Origin: Bradyrhizobium archetypum
Lineage (GTDB): Bacteria; Pseudomonadota; Alphaproteobacteria; Rhizobiales; Xanthobacteraceae
Length of the DNA: 64,000 bases
Reading direction: 5' to 3'
Assembly: GCF_013114835.1 (NCBI RefSeq)
Contig: NZ_JAAVLW010000006.1
Coordinates: 314,001 to 378,000 of the forward strand
The position numbers were made by a program, and so were the translations under genes. How positions within the stretch are numbered: the first letter of the stretch is position 1; the number at the start of each line of letters is the position of its first letter. The notes beneath the pieces were generated by a model. It saw only the letters and a list, made by a program, of their open reading frames with translations, made no database searches and was not told the DNA's origin. This document shows, piece by piece, positions 35,825-44,337 of this stretch.

Positions 35825-37363
35825 TTGCTTGCATTCGAATGGATTATTGGGCTGCTGCTTGGCGCGGTACTGTTGTCCGCGCTGGCGCGGCGGCTCCAGG
35901 TGCCCTACCCGACATTCCTTGCACTCGGCGGCATGTTGCTGGCATTCGTGCCTTCGGGGCCGTCCTGGACGCTTGAGCCAGATCTGGCGCTGGCGCTGTT
36001 CGTGGCGCCGGTGTTGCTGGATGCGGCTTTCGACACCTCGGTTCGCGACCTCCGAAACAATTGGCTGCCGGTCTCTACCCTCGTCTTCGTCGCGGTCGGC
36101 CTCACCACCGCGTCGGTCGCGATGCTGGTGCACTGGCTGCTGCCCGACATGCCCTGGGCAGCAGCGGTCGCCCTTGGCGCCATCGTCGCGCCGCCGGATG
36201 CCGCGGCCGCGACCGCAATCTTGCGCCAGGTCAAGCTGCCTTACCGGCTGCTCAAGATTCTCGAAGGCGAAAGCCTGCTCAATGACGCCAGCGCGCTGTT
36301 GATCTATCGCGTCGCGGTCGGCGCGGTGGCGGTCCAGCATCTTAAATGGAGCGAGCATGCCCCCTCGATCGCCTTCGCACTGATCGGAAGTCTGCTGGCC
36401 GGTTATCTGTGCGCCCGGCTTTGGACGCCGCTGACGCGGCGGATCACGGAGGCGCCGAGCGCGATCATCGTGCAATTTGCCGGCACCTTCACGGTATGGA
36501 TCGTCGCCGAGCATATCGGCCTGTCCGGCATCCTGACCATCGTCGTCTATGCGATCACGCTCGCACGCACCTCGCCGGCGCAAATGCCGGCGCGGCTGCG
36601 TGTGCCCACCTATGCGGTGTGGGAAACCATGGTCTTTGTCCTCAACGTGCTGGCATTTGTGCTGATCGGCCTGCAGTTGCGCCCCATATGGGAACGGCTC
36701 GATGATCCCGTGCGATGGAAGTATTGTCTGGTAGCCGCCGCCGTGCTCGGCATCGTCATCCTGACGCGCATCGCCTGGGTGATGTCGTATGGTGCGGTGC
36801 TGCGGCTTGTGATCGCGCGCCGCTTGCTGCACCCGGAGCGGCCGATGACCGCCCCCACCTTTCAGGGCGGCATTGTCGTCTCCTGGTGCGGCATGCGCGG
36901 CATCGTTACATTGGCGGCGGCTTTCGCGCTGCCCGAAAACTTTCCCTATCGCGACCTGATGCTGCTGACGGCGTTCACGGTGGTGCTCGGATCGCTCGTG
37001 ATTCAGGGCCTGACACTGCGGCCGCTGATCACGGCGCTGCGGCTGCGGGACGAGAACCCGGTGACGTCAGAAGTGGCGCGCGCTCGTGCCGCTGCCTATC
37101 GGGCGGCGCTAAATGAAATCGACGGCGACCCATCCGAGGCAGCGGAGCTTCTCCGGCTTGAATATCGCGCGCTGTTGCTCGGCGCCGGTGACGATGGCGG
37201 TGTTTCCAGCAGCGAACTGCCGGCCGACCCGTTGCGCCGGCGCGCCATTCGCGCCGCGCGGCAATCGATCCTCACCTTGCGGGAATCTGAGGAAATCGGC
37301 GACGATGCATTTCACCAGCTCGAGGAAGAACTGGACTGGGCAGAATTGAGCGCGCGGGGCTAA
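35825..37363 (+). CDS. CPA1-family Na+/H+ antiporter
   Basis: 512 aa with about twelve TM helices. Ion-site features of CPA1 antiporters are visible: APPDAAAATAILRQ, EGESLLNDASALLIYRVAV (the conserved ND motif) and SWCGMRGIVTLAAAFALP. A cytosolic C-terminal tail of about 90 residues follows. It exchanges cytosolic Na+ or K+ for H+ at the inner membrane. Start is TTG at 35825: an in-frame stop lies at 35786 and no ATG intervenes, with AGGA about 9 bp upstream. Confidence 0.9.
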   Translation: MLAFEWIIGLLLGAVLLSALARRLQVPYPTFLALGGMLLAFVPSGPSWTLEPDLALALFVAPVLLDAAFDTSVRDLRNNWLPVSTLVFVAVGLTTASVAMLVHWLLPDMPWAAAVALGAIVAPPDAAAATAILRQVKLPYRLLKILEGESLLNDASALLIYRVAVGAVAVQHLKWSEHAPSIAFALIGSLLAGYLCARLWTPLTRRITEAPSAIIVQFAGTFTVWIVAEHIGLSGILTIVVYAITLARTSPAQMPARLRVPTYAVWETMVFVLNVLAFVLIGLQLRPIWERLDDPVRWKYCLVAAAVLGIVILTRIAWVMSYGAVLRLVIARRLLHPERPMTAPTFQGGIVVSWCGMRGIVTLAAAFALPENFPYRDLMLLTAFTVVLGSLVIQGLTLRPLITALRLRDENPVTSEVARARAAAYRAALNEIDGDPSEAAELLRLEYRALLLGAGDDGGVSSSELPADPLRRRAIRAARQSILTLRESEEIGDDAFHQLEEELDWAELSARG

Positions 37364-37445
37364 CGCCCGGCCCCTTACCCCGCGGCGCTTGTTGTTACAG
37401 GCAGCGTCTGCCGACTTTCTTCAAATGACAAGACATGGAGCATGG

Positions 37446-37465
37446 GTCCCGGCGTTCGCCGGGAC
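37446..37465. terminator. Hairpin GTCCCGGCG-TT-CGCCGGGAC between convergent genes
   Basis: A perfect 9-bp stem with a 2-nt spacer (effectively a tetraloop) between the antiporter and SDR stop codons. No U-tract on either strand. The same core (GGTCCCGGCGTTCGCCGGGACGAC) is a common end of short Bradyrhizobium palindromic repeats, so this may be a repeat fragment with terminator-like use. Confidence 0.4.
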
Positions 37466-37487
37466 GACCAGCGAGTGGCTGTAGCGG

Positions 37488-38291
37488 CTAGGTCGATTTC
37501 ACGGTGACCCCGCCATCGACCACCAACTCGATCCCGGTGACATAGCGGGATTCGTCGGACGCGAGAAACAGCGCGGCATTGGCGACGTCCCAGGCGTCGC
37601 CCATGTGACCCATCGGCACCTGCGCATCGCGCGCCCGCCACATCGCCTCGACGTCGCCGGCCGAATAGCTGGCCGCCAGACCGGCCGAGTGCTCGACCAT
37701 CGGCGTTTTCATCAACCCCGGCAGGATGCAGTTCACGCGAACATGATCTTTTGCGAATTGCACGGCGGTCGTGCGCGTCATCTGGTTCATCGCCGCCTTC
37801 GAGGCGCCATAGGTGACGTAGGAAATGCCGAGATGGCGAATCGATGCGACCGACGAGATGTTGATGATCGAGCCGCCGCCCTGCTTCTGCATCAGGGGAA
37901 TGACGTGCTTCATGGCAAAATAGGCGCTCTTGAGGTTGACGGCGAAGACGCGGTCCCACTCCGCTTCGTTGACCTCGACGACGCTGCCCATTTCGGCAAT
38001 GCCGACATTGTTGTCGAGCACGTCGATGCGGCCATAGGCCTTCAGGCACGCCGCCACCATCGCTGCCACCTCGGCTTCGCGCGAGACGTCAGCGGTGAAC
38101 GCGGTTGCCTTACCGCCCTCGCCCATGATGATGTCGACGGTCTCTTGCGCCGCGGCGGCGTTACGGTCGACGCAGAACACCTGCGCGCCTTCGCGCGCGA
38201 AGGTGACGGCGGTCGCCTTGCCGTTGCCCCAGCCGGGACCGATCGATCCCGCGCCCACCACCATCGCCACCTTGCCCTTGAGCCGTTCCAT
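37488..38291 (-). CDS. SDR family oxidoreductase
   Basis: 267 aa short-chain dehydrogenase. Catalytic residues are in NISSVASIRHLG and YVTYGASKAAMNQ. The cofactor loop is GAGSIGPGWGNGKATA rather than TGxxxGIG, as in a minority SDR subgroup. The C-terminal ASDESRYVTGIELVVDGG is typical. Substrate unknown. ATG 38291 is preceded by AGGGAGAAG. Convergent with the antiporter gene and divergent from the TRAP permease gene. Confidence 0.88.
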   Translation of the reverse strand: MERLKGKVAMVVGAGSIGPGWGNGKATAVTFAREGAQVFCVDRNAAAAQETVDIIMGEGGKATAFTADVSREAEVAAMVAACLKAYGRIDVLDNNVGIAEMGSVVEVNEAEWDRVFAVNLKSAYFAMKHVIPLMQKQGGGSIINISSVASIRHLGISYVTYGASKAAMNQMTRTTAVQFAKDHVRVNCILPGLMKTPMVEHSAGLAASYSAGDVEAMWRARDAQVPMGHMGDAWDVANAALFLASDESRYVTGIELVVDGGVTVKST

Positions 38292-38534
38292 CGACTTCTT
38301 CTCCCTTTGGGTTGTCGTTGCATTGCAGCGCGCACAAACGGGGCGCATCCGAATTTTGGGCCGGGAAATTGGACGGACGGCGGCCCCGGGTCAACCTGTC
38401 CGAAAAGCTAAAGCAGCGACTTGAACATAGGCCGAAAAGCCCCTTGCCACCGCCGCCCAAACCGGACTGAATGCGGCCCGCGAAGGAGGCCCGCCGCAGT
38501 CGGGCCGGAAAGTTAACCGGTCCCCGGGGGAAGT

Positions 38535-40562
38535 ATGGCCATAGACAAGACAACACCGCCCAATGACGAGGTCGTCGCCGTTTCGGACGAGGCCTTGCAC
38601 AAGGCGGAAGCCTACATCGAGGCGGAAGAAGGCGCGGCTAACCGCCTGATGGGCTGGGCGGGCAGAATCTCGACCACGATCGCCGTGGCCATGAGCCTGT
38701 TCCACCTCTATGCGGCCTATGCGATCGTGCCAACTCAGGAGCTTCGCTACACCCACGTCGCCTTCACACTGGTCCTGAGCTTCTTGCTGTTTCCGCTGGC
38801 GACGCGCTTTCGCAACCGCGTGCGCTGGTGGGACATCGTCCCCGGGATAGTCGCAGTCGCGACCATCGTCTATGCGCTGTGGGGCGGCGAGGACTTTACC
38901 GATCGCGCCACCGTACCCGACCGCTGGGACGTGATCGTCGGCATCGTCTTTATCGTGCTGCTGCTGGAAGCGACGCGGCGCACCACCGGCGCGATCATGC
39001 CCGTGGTGTCGCTCCTGTTCATCGCCTATGCGATGCTTGGTCCATATCTGCCGGCGCCCTGGACTCATCGCGGCTACGACCTGGCTCGTCTGGTCGGCCA
39101 CCTCTTCATCACGCTCGAAGGCATTTTCGGCGTCGCGGTCGACGTCTCGGCGACGCTGATCATCCTGTTCACGATCTACGGCGCGTTCCTGCAGCATTCC
39201 GGCGCCGGCAAGTTCTTCATCGATTTCTCACTGGCCTTGATGGGCGGCAAGCCGAACAGCGCCGGCCGCACCGTGGTGCTGTCGTCGTTCCTGCTCGGCG
39301 GCCCCTCCGGGTCGGGCGTCGCGACTACCGTGATGATCGGCACCGTGGCCTATCCGATGATGGCCAAGGCGGGCTTCGAGCGAAACGCCGCGGGCGGATT
39401 GCTTGCAGCCGGCGGGCTCGGCGCGATCCTGTCGCCGCCGGTGCTCGGCGCCGCCGCGTTCCTGATCGCCGAGTTTCTCAAGATCAGCTATCTCGACGTG
39501 ATCTGGATGGCGACCATCCCGACCTGTCTTTACTACATGTCGCTCTTGTTCATGGTCGAGCTGGACGCCAAGAAATTCCACGCCAAGAACGTGACCTTCA
39601 CGCCCGAGATGTCGCTCGGTCAGATGACCGCGCGCTACGGCTTCCATTTCATCTCGCTGCTCGCCGTCGTCGTGTTCATGGTGATCGGCTACTCGCCGTC
39701 GCTGTCGGTATTCTACGCCATCGTCGTGACGTTCGCGCTGAGCTTCCTGCGGCGGGAGACCGCGCTGATGCCGAGCAAACTGGTGAAGGCGCTGGCCGAT
39801 GGCTCGATCGGCGCGCTCAATGCGGCGACCACCTGCGCCTGCGCCGGCATCGTCGTCGGCATCGTAACGCTGACCGGTCTCGGCCTCAAATTTTCGTCGA
39901 TCGTGATCAGCTATGCCGGCGGCAGCCTGCTGTTGACTGCGATCTACACCTCGCTGATCGTCTGGATCATCGGCCTCGCAGTGCCCGTGACCGCCTCCTA
40001 CATCATATGCGCCGTCATCGCAGCACCCGCGCTGACCAAGCTCGGCGTGCCCGACTACGCCGCGCACATGTTCATCTTCTATTATGCGGTGCTATCGGAG
40101 GTATCGCCCCCGACGGCGCTGTCGCCGTTCGCGGCGGCGGCCATTACCGGCGGCGATCCCTACAAGACTACGTTGCAGTCCTGGAAATACACGCTGCCCG
40201 CGTTCCTGGTGCCGTTCGTCTTCGTGCTCGACCCGCAGGGCGGCGGCCTGCTGATGACGATCCCCAAGGGCGGATCGTGGCTCGACATCATCGAGATCAC
40301 GGTCAAGACAAGCCTTGGCCTGCTGGCACTGGCCGCGTTTGCCCAGAACTGGGCGCTGCGACAAAATACACCGGTCGAGCGCGGACTACTTCTGCTATCC
40401 GGATTGCTGCTGGTGTTCCCAAGCCTGATTGAGGCAATCGTCGAATGGATTACTGGACGCGATATCAGCTACACCTATGTGCCGGGCCTGATCATCGGTT
40501 TCGGCGTATTGCTGTGGCAGGCCAGAACGCGGTCGCCAGAGCGACCCGCGCTCACAACATAG
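38535..40562 (+). CDS. TAXI-type TRAP transporter, fused 4TM/12TM permease
   Basis: 675 aa. An N-terminal cytosolic segment, then four TM helices equivalent to DctQ, fused to about twelve TM helices of DctM. The conserved GGPSGSGVATTVMIGTVAYP and SEVSPPTALSPFAAAAITGG motifs define the TRAP-TAXI fused permease. It drives secondary, Na+-coupled uptake of an organic acid or amino-acid-like solute. Its receptor gene begins 25 bp downstream, forming a two-gene operon. Confidence 0.93.
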   Translation: MAIDKTTPPNDEVVAVSDEALHKAEAYIEAEEGAANRLMGWAGRISTTIAVAMSLFHLYAAYAIVPTQELRYTHVAFTLVLSFLLFPLATRFRNRVRWWDIVPGIVAVATIVYALWGGEDFTDRATVPDRWDVIVGIVFIVLLLEATRRTTGAIMPVVSLLFIAYAMLGPYLPAPWTHRGYDLARLVGHLFITLEGIFGVAVDVSATLIILFTIYGAFLQHSGAGKFFIDFSLALMGGKPNSAGRTVVLSSFLLGGPSGSGVATTVMIGTVAYPMMAKAGFERNAAGGLLAAGGLGAILSPPVLGAAAFLIAEFLKISYLDVIWMATIPTCLYYMSLLFMVELDAKKFHAKNVTFTPEMSLGQMTARYGFHFISLLAVVVFMVIGYSPSLSVFYAIVVTFALSFLRRETALMPSKLVKALADGSIGALNAATTCACAGIVVGIVTLTGLGLKFSSIVISYAGGSLLLTAIYTSLIVWIIGLAVPVTASYIICAVIAAPALTKLGVPDYAAHMFIFYYAVLSEVSPPTALSPFAAAAITGGDPYKTTLQSWKYTLPAFLVPFVFVLDPQGGGLLMTIPKGGSWLDIIEITVKTSLGLLALAAFAQNWALRQNTPVERGLLLLSGLLLVFPSLIEAIVEWITGRDISYTYVPGLIIGFGVLLWQARTRSPERPALTT

Positions 40563-40587
40563 AGAAGAAGCGATTGAGGAGACAAAA

Positions 40588-41547
40588 ATGAAAAAGACCG
40601 CAGCGATACTGGCGATGGCTCTGGGGCTCGCCTTTGCCGGCGCAGCCCATGCCCAACAGAAGACCATGTCGATCGGCACCGGCGGCACCGGCGGCGTTTA
40701 CTATCCGCTCGGCGGCGCCGTCGCCAATGTGCTCTCGAAGAACCTGCCCAATGTGCAGGCCACCGCCGAAGTCACCGGCGGCTCGGTCGACAATCTCAAG
40801 CTGATCGGCGCGGGAAAAAGCGAGCTCGCCTTCACCATGGCCGACGCCGCGCTCGATGCGCTGAAGGGAGAGGACAAGTTCAAGAGCGGCAAGGTGCCGT
40901 TGCAGGCGCTGCTCGTGGTCTATCCAAACCGCATGCATGTGGTGACGGTGGAAGGCACCGGCATCCAGACCATGGCGGACCTCAAGGGCAAGCGCGTTTC
41001 GACCGGTTCGCCCGGCAGCGCCACTGAAGTGATGGCATTCCGCGTCATCGAGGCGGCCGGCCTCGACAAGGACAAGGATATGAAGCGCGAGCGGCTCGGC
41101 GTTGCCGAATCCGTCAACGCGGTGAAGGACCGCAAGATCGACGCGTTCTTCTGGGTCGGCGGAATTCCGACCGCCGCAATTACCGATCTCGCGGCGACAC
41201 CCGGCCTGAAGATGAAGCTGATCGACCATGGCGACCTGGCCGAGAAGATGAATGCCAAATACGGCAAGCTCTATTCGGCGAGCAAGATCAAGGCGGGCTC
41301 CTATCCCGGTTACGACAAGGATAACTCGATCACCGAAGTGTGGAATCTGATCGTCACCGGCGACAAGATGAGCAACGAGGACGCCTACACCATCGTCAAG
41401 ACGCTGGTGGAGAAGAAGGCCGACATCGTCGCCGTGCACAAGGAGGCCGAGAGCTTCTCGCTCGACAACCAGGTGCAGGACCGCTCGCCGATCCCATTCC
41501 ATCCCGGCGCGCTGAAATACTTCAAGGAGAAGGGCGTCGGCGGCTAG
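40588..41547 (+). CDS. TAXI family TRAP transporter solute receptor
   Basis: 319 aa, full-length TAXI receptor with signal peptide (residues 1-20, ending AHA). The family signature MSIGTGGTGGVYYPLGGAVA is at the mature N-terminus, with KGKRVSTGSPGSATEVMAFR in the middle. It delivers the ligand to the fused permease upstream. Ligand not determinable. AGGAGACAAAA precedes the ATG, and a strong terminator follows at 41606. Confidence 0.94.
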   Translation: MKKTAAILAMALGLAFAGAAHAQQKTMSIGTGGTGGVYYPLGGAVANVLSKNLPNVQATAEVTGGSVDNLKLIGAGKSELAFTMADAALDALKGEDKFKSGKVPLQALLVVYPNRMHVVTVEGTGIQTMADLKGKRVSTGSPGSATEVMAFRVIEAAGLDKDKDMKRERLGVAESVNAVKDRKIDAFFWVGGIPTAAITDLAATPGLKMKLIDHGDLAEKMNAKYGKLYSASKIKAGSYPGYDKDNSITEVWNLIVTGDKMSNEDAYTIVKTLVEKKADIVAVHKEAESFSLDNQVQDRSPIPFHPGALKYFKEKGVGG

Positions 41548-41605
41548 GCTTCAATATTCGCCGTCCTGGTCGAGCTGACGCGACATCCGGAATGCTGGTT
41601 GCAGC

Positions 41606-41639
41606 GACCGCGGCCTGTCGAGGGCCGCGGTCATTTTTT
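41606..41639 (+). terminator. Rho-independent terminator of the TAXI operon
   Basis: GACCGCGGCC (41606-41615) pairs perfectly with GGCCGCGGTC (41623-41632), 7-nt loop, followed by ATTTTTT. It lies 58 bp after the receptor stop codon. Confidence 0.93.
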
Positions 41640-41999
41640 GCCTGAATAAGTTGCGTGCGTCGCACCATTGCTGCTCCTGCGACGTTCTGCGGAGGCACCT
41701 CAGCCCAGAGTGCGCTTCCATGACCGGCGCGGCGCCGACAAGCGACACAGGGATTAACAAGCCGCGCTGATCAAATATTGCCCAGATATGGCATCGGCTA
41801 ACTGACACCTGGGAAATCGCCGGATAGGCATGTCCGACCTCGCCAATAGGCCGCTGAGGCCGGCAGTTTCCCTAAAATTTTATTCTTGTCAGCGGCTTTA
41901 ACCCTACTGAAGTAATCATGTGACCTCCCGAAAAATTCCATTATTGCGACCTCAACACGGATGTACGACTGACGCCGGGGTATCTGTCGGGAGGGCGTC
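41640..41999. other. Leader region of the receiver-EAL gene
   Basis: 360 bp without a convincing gene on either strand. The last 130 bp are AT-rich compared with the rest of the window (AAAATTTTATTCTTGTCAG at about 41875-41893) and probably hold the promoter of the gene at 42000, but no clean -35/-10 pair stands out. No repeat or RNA structure was recognised. Confidence 0.4.
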
Positions 42000-43217
42000 A
42001 TGGAGCAGATCAACTTTGGCGAGTATTCGCGCGCAGCGCATTTCGGGCATCGGAAGCTGACGCCAAGGGCCTGCGTCGTCGATAGCAAAAAGCACCTCCG
42101 ATCGTTCCTTTCCGACGCTCTGGAGGATCTCGGCTTCATCACCAGCGAATGCGGGCAGGCCGGCGATCTGGCTGGCGTGTTGCAGGCGGAGCAGCCGGAT
42201 CTGATCGTGCTCAGTGTCTGTGTCGACGGGCTCAATGTCGGCGAAATTCTCGAAGCCATCGTTCGCAGGAATTTCACCGGCAAGGTTCTCGTGATCGGTC
42301 AGCCCGACTCGATCATGGTTAAAGCCGTCAGGCAAATTGGCGAAGAATACGGTATTGCCATGCTGGCCTCGCTGCCGACGCCGTTCGGCGCCGCGAGCCT
42401 GCGTGCCAGCGTCGCGGAGCTGCTGCCGGCCGAGCCGGCGCCGAGCCCCGCCGTCGATGTCGCCGAGGCGTTGAAGGCCGGCTGGCTCGAATTGTGGTAT
42501 CAGCAGAAGATCAACGTGCGCACGCTGATGCCCAGCGGCGCCGAGGCGCTGGTCAGGATGCGGCATCCTGCCTGGGGCGTGGTCCCGCCGGCCTACTTCA
42601 TTCCGGACGACAAGGATCCGCATTTTCGCGGCCTGTCTGAATTCGTAGTTGGCCGCGCCATCGAGGATTGGCGCTATCTCCTGGAGAGCCAGGGTCCGGT
42701 CGATCTCTCGATCAACCTGCCGGTAGCGTTCTTCGGCAATGGCGCTGCGGTGCACGACCTATGCCGCGCGATGCCGGCTCACCCGGCCTTTGGCGGACTC
42801 CTGATCGAAGTCGACAGCAGCGAGGTGATCAACAATCCGGAGCTTGCGATCGACGCGGCCCGACGGCTGCGCCTGCACAATATCGCGATCGCCATCGACA
42901 ATGTCGGCGCGGAATGGCCTTCGCTTCTGGAGCTTCGCAGTTTTCCGTTCGCCGAACTGAAGGTCGACCAGCAATATGTCAGCGGCTGCGCCGACAACCG
43001 GCTGAAGCAGACGGTATGCCGGCGCATCATCGAACTCGCCCGCGACAACGGCGCCCGCGCCACCGCCCAGGGCATCGAGAGCCGCGCCGATTATCTCGCC
43101 GTGCATGACATGGGCTTCGATCTGGTCCAGGGCTACCTGTTCGGCAAGCCGGTGGCAGTGCGAAAATTTGCTCGCTCCCGTTCCCAGCTTGCGGCCGGCT
43201 CCGGCAAGCTGCCGTGA
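42000..43217 (+). CDS. Degenerate receiver domain fused to degenerate EAL domain
   Basis: 405 aa. Residues 22-140 resemble a response-regulator receiver, but Ser72 stands where the phospho-acceptor Asp should be (DLIVLSVCVDG). Residues 160-395 form an EAL domain with Glu182-Ala-Leu, Asn239 and Lys321 kept. The DDFG pair reads Asp300-Asn301 (AIDNVGAEW), and the catalytic EGVE reads AQGIE (Gln357). Phosphorylation and c-di-GMP hydrolysis are both unlikely, so a c-di-GMP receptor or protein-interaction role is inferred. GGGAGGG precedes ATG 42000 at good spacing. Confidence 0.88.
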   Translation: MEQINFGEYSRAAHFGHRKLTPRACVVDSKKHLRSFLSDALEDLGFITSECGQAGDLAGVLQAEQPDLIVLSVCVDGLNVGEILEAIVRRNFTGKVLVIGQPDSIMVKAVRQIGEEYGIAMLASLPTPFGAASLRASVAELLPAEPAPSPAVDVAEALKAGWLELWYQQKINVRTLMPSGAEALVRMRHPAWGVVPPAYFIPDDKDPHFRGLSEFVVGRAIEDWRYLLESQGPVDLSINLPVAFFGNGAAVHDLCRAMPAHPAFGGLLIEVDSSEVINNPELAIDAARRLRLHNIAIAIDNVGAEWPSLLELRSFPFAELKVDQQYVSGCADNRLKQTVCRRIIELARDNGARATAQGIESRADYLAVHDMGFDLVQGYLFGKPVAVRKFARSRSQLAAGSGKLP

Positions 43218-43224
43218 ACGAGGC

Positions 43225-43701
43225 TCACTCGAATTTCATGTCGATGCATTTCGAGATGTCGGAGCCGAGACCGGACGAGATGATGATGCAACCACGCACC
43301 TTCAGCGTATCGTTGTCGCTGGCCCATACCGCATAGCCTCCGGGACCGAAGAACGAATTGGTGTTCGGCCCTTCAGTTTCGGTGGCATCGAACGAATAAC
43401 TCGAATCGGTATCGAAGATGCGCGGCCTCTTGGCGCAGCCGCCGTCGGCCTGCACGTTGATGACCTCCTTGTTGTCTCGCGTCAGCGCTAGCGAGACTTG
43501 GCAACGGAAATATTCAGAGGTCTTGGTATTGAACACGTACGCATAGGATTTGCAGGTCGAGGTATTGAGCTTGCCCGCACTCAATCCGCGGCTGCAGGCA
43601 ATCCGCTGATTGTTGGAGAGCTTGAAATTCTCGGCCGCCGCGGAAGCCAGCGTCATGAACGACAGCGCTACACCACAACCGATCTTCATGACGTAGTTCA
43701 T
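43225..43701 (-). CDS. Hypothetical secreted six-Cys protein
   Basis: 158 aa. Signal peptide to about residue 21 (ends ASAAA). The mature part has six cysteines (IACSR, STCKS, FRCQV, GGCAK, RGCII, SKCID), suggesting three disulfides in the periplasm, and a beta-rich composition. No family recognised. ATG 43701 has AGGG 9 bp upstream; ATG 43710 and 43692 are alternatives. It is convergent with the receiver-EAL gene, whose stop is 7 bp away. Confidence 0.72.
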   Translation of the reverse strand: MNYVMKIGCGVALSFMTLASAAAENFKLSNNQRIACSRGLSAGKLNTSTCKSYAYVFNTKTSEYFRCQVSLALTRDNKEVINVQADGGCAKRPRIFDTDSSYSFDATETEGPNTNSFFGPGGYAVWASDNDTLKVRGCIIISSGLGSDISKCIDMKFE

Positions 43702-43900
43702 CCTGACCATCCCTATGGGGTTTTTCGCAATGCATGCTTGTAGCCGGAAACGCGAACATAGTCGCGAAGTCGGAGGCGGGAAATCACAAAGTCTCAAGGG
43801 CCGTGTGATGCGTCGAAGGTGTCAATTGACGGAGCAACACCGTTCGTGATTTGTTCAAAGCGTGGGACAGAAGCCGCTTATGCCCGCGGGGAGGATGACG

Positions 43901-44200
43901 ATGACGGTTGTTTCTACAAAATCAGTTTTGATGGCAGCCCTACTGACCGGACTGGCGACATCGGCATTCGCGCAGGCGCCCACGCCCTGGGAGCTGAAGT
44001 CCGACATGGGCTATGCCTACAGCAAGGACGGCAAGACGCTCGCGTACAAGCTGGGCACCAACAATGCAGGCCTTCTGCTCAAGGGCGCCAAGAAGGTGCC
44101 GAAGGGCACATTGTTCTTCATCGGCCAGAACGGGCAGCTCTATATGCGCTCAGGCCCCTATCTGGAACCCGACGGCAAGTTCATGTTCGGGTCGGAGTGA
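43901..44200 (+). CDS. Hypothetical small secreted protein
   Basis: 99 aa. Signal peptide to about residue 24 (ends TSAFAQ). The mature 75 residues are rich in Gly/Lys and aromatic residues (ELKSDMGYAYSKDGKTLAYK, then FFIGQNGQLYMRSGPYLEPD) and look like a small beta fold. Family unknown. The start at 43901 is set by GGGGAGG 7 bp upstream. Divergent from the six-Cys secreted protein, with about 200 bp between them. Confidence 0.75.
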   Translation: MTVVSTKSVLMAALLTGLATSAFAQAPTPWELKSDMGYAYSKDGKTLAYKLGTNNAGLLLKGAKKVPKGTLFFIGQNGQLYMRSGPYLEPDGKFMFGSE

Positions 44201-44224
44201 GGGGCGATCTGCTGCGAACAGGAT

Positions 44225-44317
44225 GTCATCATCCGCGATGATCCAGTACGCCGCACGGTCCGCGACTTTGCTCTGATTGCGCCGAATACTGGATGCCCCG
44301 CCTTCGCGGGGCATGAC
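44225..44317. repeat. Palindromic intergenic repeat (GTCATC ... GCATGAC)
   Basis: 93 bp: left arm GTCATCATCCGCGATGATCC, right arm with the strong hairpin GCCCCGC-CTTC-GCGGGGC ending CATGAC. An inner CCAGTACGC/GAATACTGG pair brings the arms together. Related to the repeat at 25709-25814. It lies between two convergent genes. Confidence 0.6.
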
Positions 44318-44337
44318 AGTTTGAAGGCGCGGAACGA

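Noticed and set aside
38828..40432. A 534-aa frame overlapping the TAXI permease in another plus frame
   Set aside because: Arg-rich low-complexity translation; the permease frame has membrane helices and family motifs throughout.
41798..42283. A 161-aa minus-strand frame overlapping the start of the receiver-EAL gene
   Set aside because: Overlaps a well-supported gene start with a GGGAGGG Shine-Dalgarno and has no coherent fold.
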